Notes: generated from the letters alone by a model not told the origin. Shown: positions 13,301 through 26,511, counted from the stretch's first letter. The stretch: 64,000 nt of DNA from Macropodus opercularis (GCA_030770545.1 CM061098.1:9741501-9805500); one strand, 5' to 3'. Numbers and translations are program-made.

Positions 13301-16300
13301 TACAGCCAAGATTAAAAACTTAATTATAAGAAAGGTTACAAGTGAAACACCTTCCCTTGTGCTATAAACTTTATTTATTTTGCACTCACACTGTTCTTCC
13401 AGACAAAAGGAAATTCAGAGAGAGGAGAATAAGATCAAACATCTGTCCAGTGTCCTCACTGTCAACAGACGCTCATGGAGCATAGTGGCCACTAGTTAAC
13501 AGCTTCAGAGCTGGACATGGGTCAGCAGGATGTTTTCTACTTTGTGTTATGTTTATGAGAAGCAGATTTGGGTTCAGATGTTAAGGGCAATGGTCATTAC
13601 GTCATGCAAAGTGACTTTGTCCAGTCCTAACTTTTCTGGCGTTGGTCCTGAGGTTAAGATAAATGTTACCATTTAAAGGTCATTGTAAGGATGAATAGTT
13701 TGTGTTTTCTCTGCTCATTGCTCCCCAGTGTTTGTTCTGCCCAGCTACTAATAAACCAGTTTAAATCTAATAAGGGCTCGAACGGCCATTCGCAGAGGAT
13801 GCATTTCTGACTGTTACTAGAAAAATGAGCATCACTTTCACGGCCTGATAAACTAATTAAATAGGTGCATCTTTTCTTTTATCCAGGGGGCTACTGAGAA
13901 TAACAAGAGATGAGAGAGACAGAGCGAACAGAAATACAAACAGATCAGCAGGAGATAAAATCTCAGTTTGGCGACTGTTCCTCTGGGTCTGAACGTTGGG
14001 CCTGTGAGACGCACTACAGCGAAGGACGGCAGAGAGAGACGGCAAAGGGATGAAAGTATAAAGAAGCCCTCCGGGAAGATAAACTGATGGAAGAAATTTA
14101 ATATCCAGAAAATTAAGTATTGAACCTAGTCTCTTGTGTTCATTCCTGTGGCCACAAAACATGGTGAAATATGACCATGATTGCAGTCCAGGACGGGAAT
14201 TTATGCAGGTTTAATTAAGAATATGAGGATGAAACATGGATTTTCAGCTGAGTTTTGACTTGTATTCCATAGTTGCTGTTAAAAGAAGACTTCATGTCAC
14301 ATAACATCAAAAAGTTGGCCAGACCTCTGAAGCTGGGTGTGATACACGCTCAAACATTCTCAAAACAGCTGCGTTTTTAATTTGCCTTGAACCATAAATG
14401 TGTGTAATACATACAGTAATCAAAGCATGAGCAGCTTTTATACATGGATGCCATATTATTGGTCTCCAGCAACTTTCAAATCGCTGTCGCAGCAATGAGT
14501 TGTCTAATCAATAAACATTCAGCTATAAAATAAACTGGACTAAATCTAAAGCACTGCCTCAATCGATAAATTGTCCCCCAGTAGATGGGACCAGATTCCT
14601 TCAAGCGTGTTATTAAACTCATAACAGACACAGTTACAAACAGCATTATTTGTAGCTTTCAAAGGCTTCTACATAATTGGAAATGAAATGAGTGTATCTG
14701 TAACTTTATTAGAGTTACAGCCGTCAAAGTCTGGTAGAACAACATCCATTGCCACTTACCTTCCCTTCATCAAGAGAGCAATAACCTTTGATTAGACAGG
14801 GAAGCAGCCTCCTTTTAATTGGATGTAGCTGTACTTTGCCAAGGACACATCCAGGTTTCTAATCAAGCCGCTGGAGGTTTTTCTTATGATGAAATCTCAC
14901 ATGGTGGCTTCTTTGGCCATTTAGCTGTGTTTATATTATTTATATTGGTAAAATGGATATTCATTAGCGCTGTATGTGGATCACTGACCATCCTGAACTT
15001 ACACATACACACTGTACGCATCTGGAACTGGAGAGAGTATGACTACAAAATCATGCTTATATATTCACTACACGAGGTCAGAGAGAAGGACACACAACAA
15101 GCGGGAGTTCCTGCAATAAGACCCATCAAGGGTGCGTTGAAGGAATGGTTGCTTTGGTCATTTAAAACATTTACAGAATAAAAAGATTTGGACTGAACAT
15201 GCGATTCTGTGTGTGGAACACAAGCTGAAGACTGACGCCTTAGGCAGGGTGAGGTGTGCTCACACCTGCATGCAAATGGGATTGTTCTATCGTTCCCATC
15301 ACACAGCCAGCTTTGATATCAGCGATCCTCTAATCCCAGGGAGAAAGCACATTGATGGCAGAGAGAAACAACTGACCCTCAGCTGCTGCCAGACAAGGTT
15401 GAGGTGTTTTTTTTTTTTACTGTAGTTCAATGAAGAAAAATTGATAGAATACAAATGACAGCACAGCAATACGGAGACTGTTCATCTGTGCAGTACTGGC
15501 GTGTGAGCACTTCATTTAACCACCTTAATTCAGATTCACTCTTTATATTATTTCACTGACCAACACACTCTCCTCGCTGTAATAGGATAAGACAGTGTTT
15601 AAATCATTTTCAACCTTGCTCTCATTAAAATGCATAAACATTTTCTTTTTGGTGAGAACTGAATTAGGCTCCTGACCAGCGTGTTGCCTTCCTGTTGCTG
15701 TTGTAACCGAGCTGCATTAACATTCTACACTGAGCTCCACCTAGAAATGGCTGTGCTTAAATGGGACAGGGCTGCTACAGATTGTTTTACAGATAATTTT
15801 CTCAATAAATCTATTTTCTGTGTTGCGTGGTACGTGGCACTGTTGTCCATGCAGACCTGCAGTGCACACCGCTCCGTGTCTGTAATGCATTAATTACCAT
15901 AATGCTAATCAGCAGCAGTAAAACACGCCAGTGGATCGAATGATTGATTATTTGGCTCAGAGTTATTGCCCCTTTTGCTGCTGGAGTTTAAAAGAGCTAG
16001 ACACCATGTTTCAACTCATTTCTGTGTTAATGAAGGCACAGCAGTGTCATGGAGAAGCTTCTCTGGCTGCGGGCCCTTTGTTTCCTCCAGAGATGGCGCA
16101 GGCTTTAGGCTTTAGGGCTCGTCGTCACACTTACAGAGACTCTTACAACTATGAGTCCGGCTTTTTTCATTAAACTGTGTTTTTCCACCAGTCTGTGTGT
16201 TGTTGACCTTCTAAAATGGCGTCTGAGCTCCACTACTACTGCTTCACACACAAAAGGCAGCACAAACGAACTGCAACAACGGGGTTTCACCATCATTCTG

Positions 16301-17543
16301 CCCACACACCTACATAATGTACACACCCGTCTCCCTACTTTGCCAGAATCACATGCATGGCATTCTCTTTTAGTTTGATGAGAATTTAATTGACATTATC
16401 TCCCTTGAGCAGTCTCCTCACTCCCTTCACACTGCTTTATTGCCTTCCTTTTTCTTTTTCTCACTATTGTTTAACTGTGTGTGTGGCTGTAGAGTCCACA
16501 TCACTGATTATATGTGTGACAGGGTAGGAGATGTGGGTGGGAGCTTAAACCTGAGCAGTAAACAATAATTGTCGCAACATTATAAAAAGGGGGGTTCATT
16601 TGTTCTAACTCATTACTTTGTTCAGTCGTATAGCGACTGTGAGTCGCATTGTTATCAAAGGACGACCACAAACCAGCATTTTAGGTCCCAGTGGTCTGTA
16701 CGAGTCCTAGGAATGTGTTGGATGGTCCAGCTCTGCCCACTGCTACATTCCAGATACGCTTTCCATTCCAGTTCTACTTTCATGATGCCATATCAACATG
16801 ATGATCCAGGAAATCATTTTACACACATACATATAATCAGTGTGGCAGCAGCGTGAAAGCAAAGCAAAGCACTAACTCTCTGTCTGTTTGTGCTTTATTA
16901 ACTTAACGTGAGTTCCTCAACAGAGCTACAGCAAAGTTCAGTTTTATATTTAAATCGTGTCATAAACTTCATTTTAACGACATTATTTTGTCTTCAGCTT
17001 CTGAACTTTAACATGATTATTCAGTGTGAAACCAGTGTTGACCCCAGAGCCTGCAGCTCTGATCTCTGTGCTGCTCAGGCTGCTGCTTACATGAGTTTTA
17101 TAATAAAATTATGTGTGACAATAACAAACAAATTAGCTTGGTAAGCACTGGGTTGTTCACTTTATAATGATAATGTCTTGCTGACATTAAATAAACTAAG
17201 TAAATATCCCTCCCACTAATTCTGTACTTTCAAGTGAATCTGCTTCATTTGTTTTGGACCAGGAGGAAATGCAGACACTTGTAAAATCATTTCATGTGAA
17301 ATCACGTTATCAGCCAGACTGATAGTTGATAATCATGACATAACCCTGGATGCGTTAACCAATGATAAGCTGCCAACCGAAGCCAGTTTCACCTAAAAGC
17401 AACAGTAGCATCTAAGTGAGAATGTATCATGACTGGACAACGAGATGATTGATGACTGTTACCTACATACCAACTTAAATTCAACAATGATGGATCAGAC
17501 GCGTCTTTCTTTCGCTACTTCTATGTAGAAATGTCTGTGCACT
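10341..17543. other. Non-coding stretch with a pentamer microsatellite
   Basis: No supported exon. Open frames are at most 120 codons with no family match. Contents noted are the CTATT array at 12643-12710, a T10 tract near 15410 and a consensus octamer ATGCAAAT at about 15272 in a block of mixed composition (15230-15400). Around 15885-15930 there is a run with TAATTA and TAAT motifs that could be regulatory. Confidence 0.55.
12643..12710. repeat. (CTATT)n pentanucleotide microsatellite, about 13-14 units
   Basis: Sixty-eight bases of uninterrupted CTATT units, with no mismatch seen. The plus-strand translation (FYSIL repeated) is an artefact of the repeat. Perfect identity between units suggests recent or ongoing length mutation. 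Confidence 0.97.
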
Positions 17544-17648
17544 GCCAGTTCGACTCTCCTGTGTTTCTCTGGACTGACTGCGATAATGGGGCTGCGCTTG
17601 CAATTTGTAATCCTCCCTTTGACTGCCTTCACCAGATAACGTATTACA
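17544..17648. repeat. 105-bp dispersed repeat, copy A
   Basis: It aligns without gaps to 54262-54366 in the same orientation, with about 18 mismatches in 105 positions (about 83% identity). The shared start is GCCAGTT and the shared end CAGATAAC..ATTACA. It lies inside the longest open frame of the window (minus strand, 17495-17953). The mismatches between the copies fall about evenly on the three codon positions (6, 5 and 7 in the plus frame), so there is no sign of coding constraint. I do not recognise the family. Confidence 0.8.
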
Positions 17649-20600
17649 GTCATAGCCTCACAGATCTGGTGGGGATGCCCATAGACAATACAAGAGAATA
17701 AAATATGCCTTGTAGACAGCTCAACTTTTGTCTGCTTCCAAAGACTCATCATACCCTCTGGTCTCTGTCGGCTCAAGCTTTTCAGGGCAGCTCTCCAACT
17801 ATTACAAATGGGGCAGAACAAAAAATAATGCAGATAAACACAAATAAGTACACTGACATTTGACTTTGGAAGCAGGCCGTGCGAACTTAAAGGACATTCA
17901 GAGCTGGACACCAAAATCCATACCAGAACGTGTGACGTTTTGTGTGTCCCCACATTTTTCTCTTTCTAGAGATTGTGACAGATTGTTTCAGTTTTCTACT
18001 TCCTTGTAAATGGAAAATGAAATATGTGTCGACACATGGCTGACATTTTAATGACTACAAGGCAGCAACGCCACCCTAAGATTGCTGCAGTCAGTCAAAC
18101 CTCGAGGGCAGAGAGCAAGGGCAAAGTTTGTGCAAGTGTATGTTTGTCAGTGTGGCATTTGCGAGATCCTTGTTTAAGCGTGTTTTCAAGTATATAAATA
18201 TACTGTAATATATCTGCGAATGTTACATTACATGTTAAAAGTCCAAAGTTTTGACTGACAGAAGAACCTTCCATCTGCCACAGCATCTTCCTCATGAAGC
18301 TCAGTGACCAGGTTCAGCTCTCTGATAACAGTGTTGCTGCTGCTGTAGAGAACTTATGTGACATTACTTCATAAGCTTCATCTCCCGTCCAACGCGCCAC
18401 GTCTCTCTGGCTCTCTGTGCACGTGGGTGAGGCAGGTTTGTCAGTCTTGCCCTGTCCCTAAGTGTGAAGTATTACATTCATTAAACACACTGGCAGACCC
18501 ACACGCTCACCAAAACACATAAACGACCAGCTGTACTAGCTGCAGGCACCCTCATCTGAATGTCGAATATAATGTGCTTGCCAATAGACCATCACCATGG
18601 CAACACAACTATATCCAGCTGTATCGTAATGAAGTATCACATATTTCAGAGACTGTATGCAAACAAAAACTGTTTAACATTCACACAAGACTGTGCAGCA
18701 AATCTACCGAACAGCTGAAGGTGAGAAAAGGGCAAAACTTTTAATCAAAACATCAAACACTGTATTGTTTCAGATCAAAGGTCTGCAGAGTTGTACCTGT
18801 TGTACAGTTGAACTGTTCCTAACACTCTTCCACTACAAGGTGTAGATGCTTATAGTTCAAAACTGCAATAACAGCAGTGTCGCCACATTGCGCTGCTCTG
18901 CAGTGGCAAAGAGAGACCAGTCCTTTCAGTATCAGTGACCACACAGCTTGTCTGACTAACATTAACGTATTTGAATGGAAACATCTTTCAGTTGAGATAT
19001 TTTCATGTATTCGTCACATTGGTTTTGCAGATGTTCCTGCTGACTATGTCATTTGTTATATTCATACAGAGTAACCAAGCATATTACATACAAAACTATC
19101 TCTCTCTCTCTATATAATCTGTGTTTATATTGATACCGTATTAGAAAAAAGGAGCAGATTCAATTTCCAAACTTCATTATTGCTATAAAATTGTGCATGG
19201 GTGTGAATTTAAATAAAAAATAACTGGACAGATGTTTGGAGCACTTGTTTGTTCTAATGAAGATTCAACGCTGCGCATGGGAGGCTGATGAATCAAAACA
19301 CTGGTGAGATTATAATGAGCAAAACATTTTGGTCAGGTATGCGTAAAATACATGCAAATATTTATCAGCTATAAGCCCGAATTTTTTCTCATTGTCATCA
19401 ATTTAATGGAAAATAAACTATGATTTATTAAAGGGCCCCAACCACATAAAAACTGTACTTATCAAAAGAAAACACAATGAGCCATAAAAAAAACAGACAA
19501 AAGAGAGAGAGACTGAAGAACAGTGTGGCTAAAAGGAGCAATGATTTATTCTGTACAAGAAAGAAAGACTCCTGTAAGAAAGGCAAGACGTGTTCAAGAT
19601 AAGACTCGTGCTCAACTGCAGGGATGCATTGTTTTGTTGTTATCTAGTTATTTTTCACATACTTGCATTTTTACAGTCATCAAATCATAATTTTGTGCCA
19701 AGCTCCAAGAACCAAACACTAGTTTGAAGCATAGTTGACTGTAAAGCTCAATCAGAATTTAACAGTGAAGATACTCAGTGAAGTTGCTTAACATCCACGA
19801 TGAGCCACAGTAGTATTATATGTCTGTTATATGGCACAGAGCTGAGGCTGAGAATTCATCAGATATGCAAACAACAACAAGAAGAGTTACAACAAACTGT
19901 GACACAAAGTTCTTGTTGACACAGTAGCTGCATCGATTAGAAATTTACCCTGCAATTTGCTTTAATTCCACCTGAATGAGTCAAACCGAACAAACCAATT
20001 CTCATGTGTGAAAAGTACAAAATACCCTGGTGAAGCATATTTAATACTCCATAGATTTTTAATTTAACACGCCATCATTTGTTTACTATGGCCTCTGGAA
20101 AAGAAACACTGACAACCTCTGCCTCTTACAGTTGAGATGTTAAGCATGTTATCAAAGTGTTGCCTTTTAACCAATGCACTGAGACTTTAAGGGGCAGGGT
20201 GGGTGTACACAGTAGATGATAGTTTGCCATTTTAATATTGTATTTAAAAGAAATGAAGAAAGATGTGGCTCTATGCATAATGACATACTGTCTCCAGTTC
20301 TGCTCATTTTCCTGTTTCCTATCAGCCACTTCAGCAAAAACCTCTAAAAGGGAGTAATGACATTTCCTCTTAGCTGCCGGAGCCTTACAAAGAAGCTTGA
20401 AAGATTAAGAGGCCTTATAATCACCTTCTACGCCCAACAGTCACCTTTTCCTCACTGAATCATTTCAAATTCTCTATTTTCGAACGCTTTCTCACCATAG
20501 AGAGGCAAACATCCACACGGGAGCCTTTCTGACTTCATAATTATCTGAGACATGTTGTCATTTAAGTGATGGTGATGACAATAATGATACATTTGTCCAT

Positions 20601-23600
20601 TTAATAACAGCTGTTGTACACATAACTATTCATTAACAAAGGCATGTTTAATGTGGTTGTCCCTACTTTCTAACACACCCATGAGAATATACAAACCACA
20701 ACACAAACCGTGACGTCTTCCCATAGATTGGACACTTTTTTTTGGTCAACAAGCTTAAGGGCATGAAAAAAGGAAAGTACAGACTGGTGTCCATCACTTA
20801 ACCCTCTAACGTATCTCTCAGCTCGATATCCCCCCTCTGTTGCAAAGCAAAGCGTTGTAGCTGTTCCACTATAAATTGACTACGTATTACTGCTTTTTCT
20901 GTGTGTCAACACACTCCACAATGAGGCCTGGTCGAGTCCATGCGGCCTTTGCTTTTGGGACTATGCACAGACTGAAGACTACGCGACTGCTCACACAATA
21001 ACACTCCTCCCACAGTTAATGCCCTGCCTCTCACCGCGGATAACAATTAAACGTGCCTGACTAAAGCAGCTTTTGATCTATTAAGCAAATGTCAACGCTA
21101 CAGTATGTAGTTATGATGCTGATCTCATCCGTAATCAGCTTGGCTTATCAGGTTCGGCAGTTCAACTGGAATTTGTAAGGACTACAGTGATTTGTTCACC
21201 TGATTATCTCCCCTCCCCAGACCACTGATCTGTTCCGTCGAGATGAGACAAATCGCTGAGAATTAGCCTCCAATTATACTCGGGCTATCCCCTCTTCATC
21301 CGTCATCCTCAATTAGTCGCACAAGCAAATGTTTGAAGTTAAATGCTGATTAGAGGGCCCCACTCTGAAAATGATTCCCCTCTCCACCCACCTAGACAGA
21401 AAATGTCTAGCTAATATAACTTTCAATGCTTTTTATTCGCTAAAGATAGAGTGTTGGCGTAATGACAATCAAATTGGTGAACAATCAAAGTACCTGTATT
21501 AATCATTGAAAGTCTCTAGTGTCGTGTTCACATTAGGAATTTTTAGCATATTTACAGTAAAAAAGTAAGAAAAAAGATAAGAACCTTAGTAAAGTGATGA
21601 ATGCTGATCTAATTTAAGCTTACTGTTTTTCTTAGTTTTTATGGTTAACGCATGCAGTAGTTTGTTTTTGACAAAACCCTCCAGACGCAAACTTCAGGAG
21701 TAAAACTGCTTCATCGCCCACAGCTGGATTCAAAACATTACCCACAGCTAAAGCCCCCACTTCATCAAAGTGGCTCAGCTGGTTTATGCCTACTGAAAAA
21801 GTGCTGTCTCCCACTGAGAGACAACAAAACCGCTCAGTCAGTCTCCCGTTCTGGCTTTTCACAGCTCACTACCTCGCGCTGCTCCAACTCTTTGGTACTG
21901 AATTCTTTTCACCTACACTACGATGAGTCTTTGCCTTTTCACCTCTTTTACTTCATTTTTAAATAGTCCCCTTTATCAGATTGCACTGCTCAGCATTTAG
22001 TATTTACTTTTATAACCCATCATATGATAATAAGTCTCATTCAAGGTATCTTAGGTCTAGTAGTGGCCTCCCCACTTCACTTGGCCCCTTCAGGGAGTCG
22101 TGTGTCATCAACACTTGCTGTTCATCTGCTTTCCACTGGTTCAGTATAAACAGTCCCGCTACACTAAAGCTGTGATCACAGGTGTTGCTGCTGAGCAGAT
22201 GACGATCATTTGACCTGAGACATTGCGGTGCTGCTTATAAACTGTGACTCTCACCTCGTCATTCTGGGGCACCGACCAAAACATTTTAAAGCCTCTAATT
22301 TCCAGCCTCACTGTTCTAACACCTCCACTAAGAGTTGTTCCCTCTTCCCTAACTTTAAAGCAGGTAACACATGTTTGAGCAATTACAGCTAAACAGCTAA
22401 ACCCGGTGCTACGACTATTCTTAGCTAGTAAATATAATTACTTTATTCATTATTAAATAACAACTGGCAGAGCCCTAACGCATACAGTAAGATGGAAAAA
22501 GAAAAGAAGGATGGACACATAATGATGCCCCATCACGACCTACCCCTAAAGAGGAAAATTGGCTCCCTGAGACTGTGCGTCTTTGTCCGTTGGCTTTACA
22601 CAGATAATAATGGTCAATTAGTTAACTCCTCATCATTTTCTATTTATTACACAGCTCCTTTCATTCTCTTTTCCTGTTTTTCTGTTTTACTGGAGGTACA
22701 GAATGGCTGGTTGACATACACTCACACACATGAATAAATATTCTAAATATTATATTATAATATATCTACATTTTGTAGTTTTTTTAATATCACTGATTAG
22801 TTCATTCATTCTTGCATATGTTATAGTATACACATTGAGTGTCATGTCACTGTATGACACTGTAGAAAGCAAAAACTGAACTATACAGTTTCTACTATGA
22901 TTAACGAAATGCTGCATGTCCAGTATTCATGGTCCCTAAACAGTTAAATGCTTGAATCTGTGCCTGCCCAGTTATACAAAGATTCAGATTATTAATTGGT
23001 TGTAAACGCCTCTGTCTTCTTTACAGCGTTGCAGAAGAACGAGGGATGATGGTCACACAGAAAAAAGAAAGGCCAGTTATACTATATATACGCTACAATA
23101 TACTGTATGTGCATCAGTAATATTTCAACCCACTGCTAAAACTAAAATCAAGCCAAAGGTTTATGTAATGGAATCTGGTTCAGAAGATGGTAAAATACAC
23201 AGACACACACACAAACACTCAGAAACACAATAGCTGCAGCAGCCACACGACCTTATCTGATGTGACATGTAATTTCAAACACATCGAGGGTAAACTCTAC
23301 AGGAAAGAGAGCGAGTTGGAGTCACAGTAATAATTTCCATGACCGAACAGACACATTCGGCTTCCATTCCTCACCTCACGCTTGTCCTCTCTACTGGACA
23401 GAGTACGATGGGTTACACCAGTTAAGCAGCTCTTTACAAGCAGGTCATTAGGAATATTTGATGAGTATCTTTGTTCTAGAAGGAATTTAGACATCAAGAG
23501 AGTAACATTTATTTTGCTCACTGTTTTTTAAATTATATTTGTCACATGGCGCCTGTGCTGTTGTGCTCAGCCTGTACATGCTCTTGTCTCGTGTCAGGTT

Positions 23601-23740
23601 AAAATACACTTTGGGAACTGTGTCAGCATCTCACATGAGATAATGCTCTACCAAGAAGCTGGTGCCTGGCGATGCTTGAACTGTCCAGCAAAAGATCCCA
23701 GTGAAGCTCAGCGAACTCACGAACAATAGTTTAATAGAAA
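17649..23740. other. Non-coding stretch with possible conserved block
   Basis: No coding exon is supported. Short CT and AT runs occur near 19100. The block 21010-21420 is unlike its surroundings: it has mixed composition, few simple repeats, and motifs such as CAATTA, AATTAG and ATTAGTC, as often seen in conserved non-coding elements. This can only be suspected without an alignment. Confidence 0.5.
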
Positions 23741-23930
23741 GATATTCATGTAATAGTAGTTTTCCACCTTATCGGTGCTCAGAGAGCTTTAACATTGCTT
23801 CTCATACACACATTCACACACCGAGGGCAACTTGGGGTTTAGCGTCTTGCTCAAGGACACATGACTGGGGGAGCCAGGAATCAAACCTCCTATGATAGGC
23901 AGGCACTGCTCTACCGCCTGCTAGTACGTG
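23741..23930 (-). mobile_element. tRNA-derived SINE, old copy
   Basis: Read on the minus strand, the 5' part carries pol III promoter-like boxes: an A box in GGCGGTAGAGCAGTGCC (about 23900-23916) and a B box GGTTTGATTCC (about 23878-23888). These are followed by CTGGCTCCCCCAGTCATGTG, CCTTGAGCAAGACGCTAAAC, CCCAAGTTGCC, and a tail with TGAGAAGCAATGTTAAAGC, CTCTGAGCACC and GATAAGG. This order matches a SINE type that I know to be widespread in spiny-rayed fish genomes. Many differences from what I recall of the consensus make it an old, inactive copy. The family name is not asserted. Confidence 0.72.
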
Positions 23931-25204
23931 AGAACTGACTTCTTACGTTAACTCTGTCAGTGAAAGGACTGGAGCACAGGTCTACAGATGTGCTGCAGAT
24001 GTTGTTCCAATTTTGTCATATACTGTTCCTCTCATAGTTTCTACTAGAAACCGCTCTTATTATTCCACCTCAGTGTGAGAAATGACCTTTCTTTAGCAAG
24101 CTCCCCATTAATATTTAAGTATGCTCATTTAAAAATCATTAACGGAGCCTTCCCAGAATCCACCCTGATGTCACTAAAGCCCTTTTGTCCCAGTCTTTTG
24201 TCATCATATCCTCTTTTTTTGCTCATGTCTGTTTCCTCTGTCTGAACTAATAAATAACAGAGTAATGTCCAAGTATTTCATCCCTCTTTTCCCAAAGCCT
24301 GGTGGGAGACAGATATAGAATGCCATCAAAATGAATGATGCATCTGGTATCTGCTGTTATATTGCGGTGTAAGGGAGCCAGACTGGCAAACAGAAAATGA
24401 CCACTTAGTACGATAGTTGGTATTCACAGTTATTACGGGTACAGAAACTAACACAGGGAACTACATAATGTATTCAGCAGGGGACAATGTGCGAAATTAT
24501 ATTAATAAAGCATCTTTAATGACATATTCATATCCTGCTGTCAGAGATGTGAAAGAACAAATACCCAGGATGTCTAACAGGATATAATCACTCAGTCACA
24601 CAGGCTTGCATAAAACCAATTAGACTGTAGGCTCTGGTGTTTAATGAATAATCACACTACTTAAGGTCATTTCCTAACTTTCCAAAACTAAATGAAAATC
24701 AATATCATACTAAGCCTATGACGAGTTTATTAGACCCTGAGTGTTTGTGCAGAGACACGGCTTCAATCATTGAGTTGTTCCACTGATCTGTATCAGCCAG
24801 ATGGCCCAGCTGACATCCTTCCTGTGCTGCTGCAGGTAACATGCATCCATTGCATTCTGGTAACAGCTGCTGCATCAGCTGGACAGGCTGCGCCGTGACA
24901 CTGTGGGGAATATTTCAATCTTCTGTCGCTATTAGGTGATGGTATATGTCATTTGATAGTACTGTAGTTCATTTGCTGCCTTCATTAAACAGTCTTGAAT
25001 ATAAAGCTTTGGTCAGGAGATGACTGGATTTCACGGTGTTTGCCTCGCAAAGCGGCAAAAAATGTCTATGTAAATGTCACTGCACTAGTTTTAGATGTGT
25101 TATGTTTATGTCTCGGTCAGCGTTTTCAATAAAGGCAGTAAATGAGAAAATCTGTGAGGTTTTATTAAAACTTTAATGGTCAGTTTGCTCTCTCAAACGC
25201 AGAG
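23931..25204. other. Non-coding stretch
   Basis: No exon, repeat or RNA gene is recognised here. Open frames are short and without motifs. Confidence 0.5.
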
Positions 25205-25622
25205 GAGCTTCTTGCCAGAGGCAAGGCAGGCAAGTGCTTGGGGCCCCTGAGGGCGACAAACATTGAAATACAGCAGACAATGTGCAAAGTTTGCACTGAA
25301 CGTAGCAACCAACCCTTTGGGGGCCCCATCGCACCGCCACCATTGCAGGTGCATGGTTCAGAGTAAACAAACAGGTCTAACGGAACAACAGCCACTCAGA
25401 TAACACAAAGAGGTGCTGACAGTACAGTGGTGAATGGCAAGAGCAGAATGGTTAAGAGGTGAGGTGGAGAAAACGTATGAGGCTGGAAATTCAAAAGACT
25501 GTTAAAGATAATATACGACATTCTTTCTGCCAATTTTAGTAAGGCTGATGTTGGTGTCATGGTAACACTTGGAGGGGCCCCGGTGGATTTTTGTCTAGGG
25601 CCCCAGGAGACTCTAGGATCCA
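25205..25622. mobile_element. GGGCCCC-bordered block, possible non-autonomous DNA transposon
   Basis: Four copies of the palindrome GGGCCCC sit symmetrically: two near the left (25240-25247 and 25320-25327) and two near the right (25575-25581 and 25598-25604). The left outer segment GCAAGTGCTTGGGGCCCC resembles the ends of hAT-type elements that I recall from vertebrates, but the outer ends do not form a clean inverted repeat by eye and I see no clear target duplication. No transposase remnant is present. The call is tentative. Confidence 0.35.
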
Positions 25623-26439
25623 TACTGCTGAAAAGTAGACACGATGCTGACATTATGATGACACACACAATCCACTTGAGAATCATTCCACTGTACGTCT
25701 CACTAAGTAGGTTACTTACTATGCAACTACATAGTACAAATTAGGTCTTGGACAGGGGTCATTTATCATGTTGTGTTCAAATAAAAACGCCGTATTTAGA
25801 CTTTCAGGAGCAAGAGATAAATTGGTGCAGGTGAAAAATAGCCTGATCAAATCTACAATTCCAGTTTCACACTGACATATCTGTATCGCTGTTTACAATT
25901 CTCTCTTTATTCCTGCGTACATGTTTTACATAAACACTGTTAGCTAGGACACACTCAGCCTGAGCATTCAGTTTAACATCAGGCACCTGATGGGTCATGG
26001 CTTACGTGAGCATTTGTATTTGAGACCAAACAAGCGTAGAAGCACAGCTTTAAAGCTACACAAAAACCTTCAGTGTAGAACTGCACAACGTTGTGTCTGC
26101 ATATCTGTGCAGCGTTGATGTACTGAGCACAGAATGAAGATACAAGCGATTGTTCATATGAAATTCCTGTTGAATGTCACTGTCACTTTTTAGAAAGCCT
26201 TGCTGTGTAGATACTGTATATTCAGTCCAATTTACAAAGGAATGGAATGAAAACTGAAAGACATCATTTTGGCGTTTGTTGACATGGAACTAATAACATA
26301 ACATACACATTTACTTATTTATTTGGATAAAACAGCCTTCATCCAAGCAATGAACACGTGTGGGTCTTCTGGTGAATAAGTTCATTCAACCGTTTCAGCG
26401 TGTTGTGATTTATCGTCTGTCTGCAGCTGTTTTATCCAA
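25623..26439. other. Non-coding stretch
   Basis: No coding exon, RNA gene or named repeat is seen in this interval between the GGGCCCC block and the miniature piggyBac-like element. Confidence 0.5.
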
Positions 26440-26507
26440 CCCTTGTGGTTTTTGAGCTTAGAGCTCCCCCTGTTTTCATTTTGACATCCTCGAAGGCTGC
26501 ACAAGGG
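26440..26507. mobile_element. 68-bp miniature piggyBac-like element
   Basis: The left end CCCTTGTG (26440-26447) and the right end CACAAGGG (26500-26507) are perfect 8-bp inverted repeats. The right flank is TTAA (26508-26511). The left flank is CCAA (26436-26439), two changes from TTAA. Terminal CCCTTGTG next to TTAA is typical of fish piggyBac-type miniature elements, and the larger element at 8926 also starts with CCCTTGT. The inside has TTCATTTTGAC, like the sub-terminal TCATTTTGAC of the larger element. It has no coding capacity. Confidence 0.6.
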
Positions 26508-26511
26508 TTAA

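Noticed and set aside
14760..14820. Strong minus-strand donor (GGGAAG then GTAAGTGG)
   Set aside because: The only nearby acceptor candidate (AAAGTACAG) lacks a pyrimidine tract, and the frame has no recognisable protein. An isolated donor is not enough.
17495..17953. Longest open frame in the window (152 codons, minus strand)
   Set aside because: It overlaps the 105-bp dispersed repeat, has no domain or splice context, and the repeat shows no codon-position bias between its two copies. Probably chance.
23741..23930. Possible tRNA gene from A and B boxes
   Set aside because: The sequence does not fold into a tRNA cloverleaf by eye and continues into a SINE body. It is a retroposon, not a tRNA gene.
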